DNA of 24,793 nucleotides from UBA5216 sp043743335. Lineage in GTDB: Bacteria; Pseudomonadota; Gammaproteobacteria; Burkholderiales; SG8-41. How positions within the stretch are numbered: the stretch's first letter is position 1; each line of letters starts with the position of its first letter. Under the pieces are notes generated by a model, which was given only the letters and a program-made list of their open reading frames with translations, made no database searches and was not told the DNA's origin. The DNA lies in assembly GCA_043743335.1 (NCBI GenBank), contig JAYTWR010000030.1, forward strand, positions 1-24,793. Reading direction: 5' to 3'. Below, piece after piece: positions 23,591 through 24,793 of the stretch. A program made the position numbers and the translations under genes.

Positions 23591-24793
23591 TTGAATTCCT
23601 ACGAATTTTTTATCGGCCTGCGCTACACGCGCTCGCGTCAGCGCACGCGTTTTATTTCGGTGATTTCGCTGATTAGCGTGGTGGGCATCGCGTTGGGTAT
23701 GACGGTGCTGATTACGGTGCTGTCGGTGATGAACGGTTTCCAAAAGGAGGTGCGCACGCGCATGTTGTCGGCGGTGGCGCATGTGCAAATCGCCGGTTCC
23801 AATGAGCGGTTAGCAGACTGGAAAACCGTTGCCCAGGCAGCGCGCACCAACGCGCATGTGCTCGCCGCCGCGCCGTATGTCAATGCACAGGGCTTGCTCA
23901 CCACCGGTAGTCAGGTGCGTGGTGCGTACTTGCGCGGCATTCTGCCGGAGATGGAAGGCACCGTGGATGACTTGGCTCGCAGCATGCGTCGCGGTTCTGT
24001 CGAGGCCTTGAAGCCGGGCGAGTTCAGCATTGTGTTGGGGGATGCGCTGGCGCGGGCGCTGAACGTCAACGTGGGTGAAAAAGTGGTGCTGGTCGCGCCG
24101 CAGGGGCAGGTGACGCCCGCCGGTCTGTTACCGCGATTACGGCAGTTTACCGTGGTAGGCACGTTTCACATCGGCCATCACGAAATCGATGCCGGGCTCG
24201 CGCTAACGCATATCGAAGACGCGCAAAAACTTTACCGCATGGGCGACGATGTGACCGGTGTGCGCTTGAAGCTGGACGACTTGTTTCGCGCCAAGGAAGT
24301 GGCTTACGATCTGTCAGCCAAGGTGCCGAGTAACGCGGTGATTTCCGATTGGACCAGCGTCAACGCTAATTATTTTCGCGCGGTGGATATCGAAAAACGC
24401 ATGATGTCGCTGCTGCTATTTTTTATTATCGCCATTGCCGCGTTTAATTTAGTGTCAAGTCTCTTTATGGTGGTGAAGGAAAAACAGCCGGACATTGCCA
24501 TTCTGCGTACCTTGGGCGCGTCGCCCAGTGGGGTCATGAAAATCTTCATGACGCAGGGCATTGTGATTGGGCTGACGGGTGTGTTCTTTGGCATCGTATT
24601 CGGCGTGCTCGGTGCGTGGTATGTCGCTGATATTGTCGGTTTTGTCGAGCGCGTGTTCGGGATGCGCTTTCTCGATCCGTCGATTTATCAAATCACCGAG
24701 TTGCCTTCAGAGCTGCGCCCGATGGATGTGGTGGCGACCGCACTGTTTTCGTTTGTAATGTCGGCTGTGGCCACCATTTATCCGAGCTGGCGT
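23591..24793 (+). CDS. lolC: Lipoprotein-releasing ABC transporter permease LolC/LolE (3' end outside window)
   Basis: Inner-membrane permease of the Lol system, which hands outer-membrane lipoproteins to LolA using the ATPase LolD. 401 codons are visible and the frame is open to the window end, so only a few residues are missing. The N terminus LNSYEFFIGLRYTRSR, then FISVISLISVVGIALGMTVLITVLSVMNGF (first membrane helix), is characteristic. A large periplasmic domain (about 50-265) is followed by helices near 270-290, 315-340 and 375-395, and the FtsX-type segment KEKQPDIAILRTLGASP. The start is TTG 23591; no ATG lies near and the ribosome-binding site is weak. LolC and LolE cannot be told apart here. 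lolD is expected just outside. Confidence 0.93.
   Translation, partial: MNSYEFFIGLRYTRSRQRTRFISVISLISVVGIALGMTVLITVLSVMNGFQKEVRTRMLSAVAHVQIAGSNERLADWKTVAQAARTNAHVLAAAPYVNAQGLLTTGSQVRGAYLRGILPEMEGTVDDLARSMRRGSVEALKPGEFSIVLGDALARALNVNVGEKVVLVAPQGQVTPAGLLPRLRQFTVVGTFHIGHHEIDAGLALTHIEDAQKLYRMGDDVTGVRLKLDDLFRAKEVAYDLSAKVPSNAVISDWTSVNANYFRAVDIEKRMMSLLLFFIIAIAAFNLVSSLFMVVKEKQPDIAILRTLGASPSGVMKIFMTQGIVIGLTGVFFGIVFGVLGAWYVADIVGFVERVFGMRFLDPSIYQITELPSELRPMDVVATALFSFVMSAVATIYPSWR

Noticed and set aside
22797..23594. Long plus-strand open frame (265 codons) opposite the RpfE-like gene
   Set aside because: It is antisense to a conserved gene, has Arg/Gln/His-rich composition typical of GC-rich shadow frames, and has no recognisable domain.

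Overview
This 24.8-kb window reads as ordinary chromosomal DNA of a GC-rich betaproteobacterium. I infer that from several things: a DUF2970 protein and a long DUF349 protein side by side, a prfB-lysS pair with the classic release-factor-2 frameshift site, a recJ gene preceded by an RpfE-like (COG4255-type) protein and a divergent LolC-type permease, and protein sequences that look betaproteobacterial throughout. I cannot name the genus. I see no tRNA, rRNA, CRISPR array, transposase or prophage gene.

Layout. (1) 1-885 is the 3' part of threonine synthase (thrC). (2) 1043-4234 is a large soluble hybrid histidine kinase with four PAS domains, convergent with nadC (4255-5088, minus strand), an NAD-biosynthesis enzyme. 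(3) 5202-7951 holds two closely spaced plus-strand genes: an FMN/3Fe-4S glutamate-synthase-like protein with an N-terminal membrane segment, and a Tat-exported SoxC-like molybdenum enzyme. (4) A YpfJ-type zinc metallopeptidase (minus) and a PrpF-family isomerase (plus) diverge from a 316-bp gap that contains a good extended -10 box. (5) A minus-strand block follows: DUF349 protein, then DUF2970 membrane protein, then an MDR-family quinone reductase. (6) On the plus strand come a DUF1653 protein and the circularly permuted GTPase YlqF/RbgA. (7) A long minus-strand block runs 23507 to 15954: RpfE-like protein, recJ, prfB (with +1 frameshift), lysS and aacS (acetoacetate-CoA ligase). (8) At the right edge a lolC-type permease starts on the plus strand and runs off the window.

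The genes are mostly housekeeping: amino-acid and NAD synthesis, translation (RF2, LysRS, ribosome assembly GTPase), DNA repair (RecJ) and lipoprotein export. Some accessory metabolism is added: sulfite-type oxidation, a PrpF isomerase and acetoacetate activation.

The unusual signal lies between and across the genes. An AT-rich, non-palindromic 18-mer, AATAAAATCAATTACTTA, recurs five times (about 911, 6722, 10521, 15792 and 19010), always in the same orientation whatever the direction of the local genes. One copy forms the codons right after the TTG start of the SoxC-like gene. Another lies inside the lysS coding sequence. It behaves like a dispersed polar sequence family of unknown role. Other non-coding structures are a 116-bp element with 16-bp imperfect terminal inverted repeats (15819-15934), a GC-rich three-hairpin element bounded by a perfect 19-bp inverted repeat upstream of prfB (20604-20721), and short tandem arrays of 8, 12 and 9 bp.
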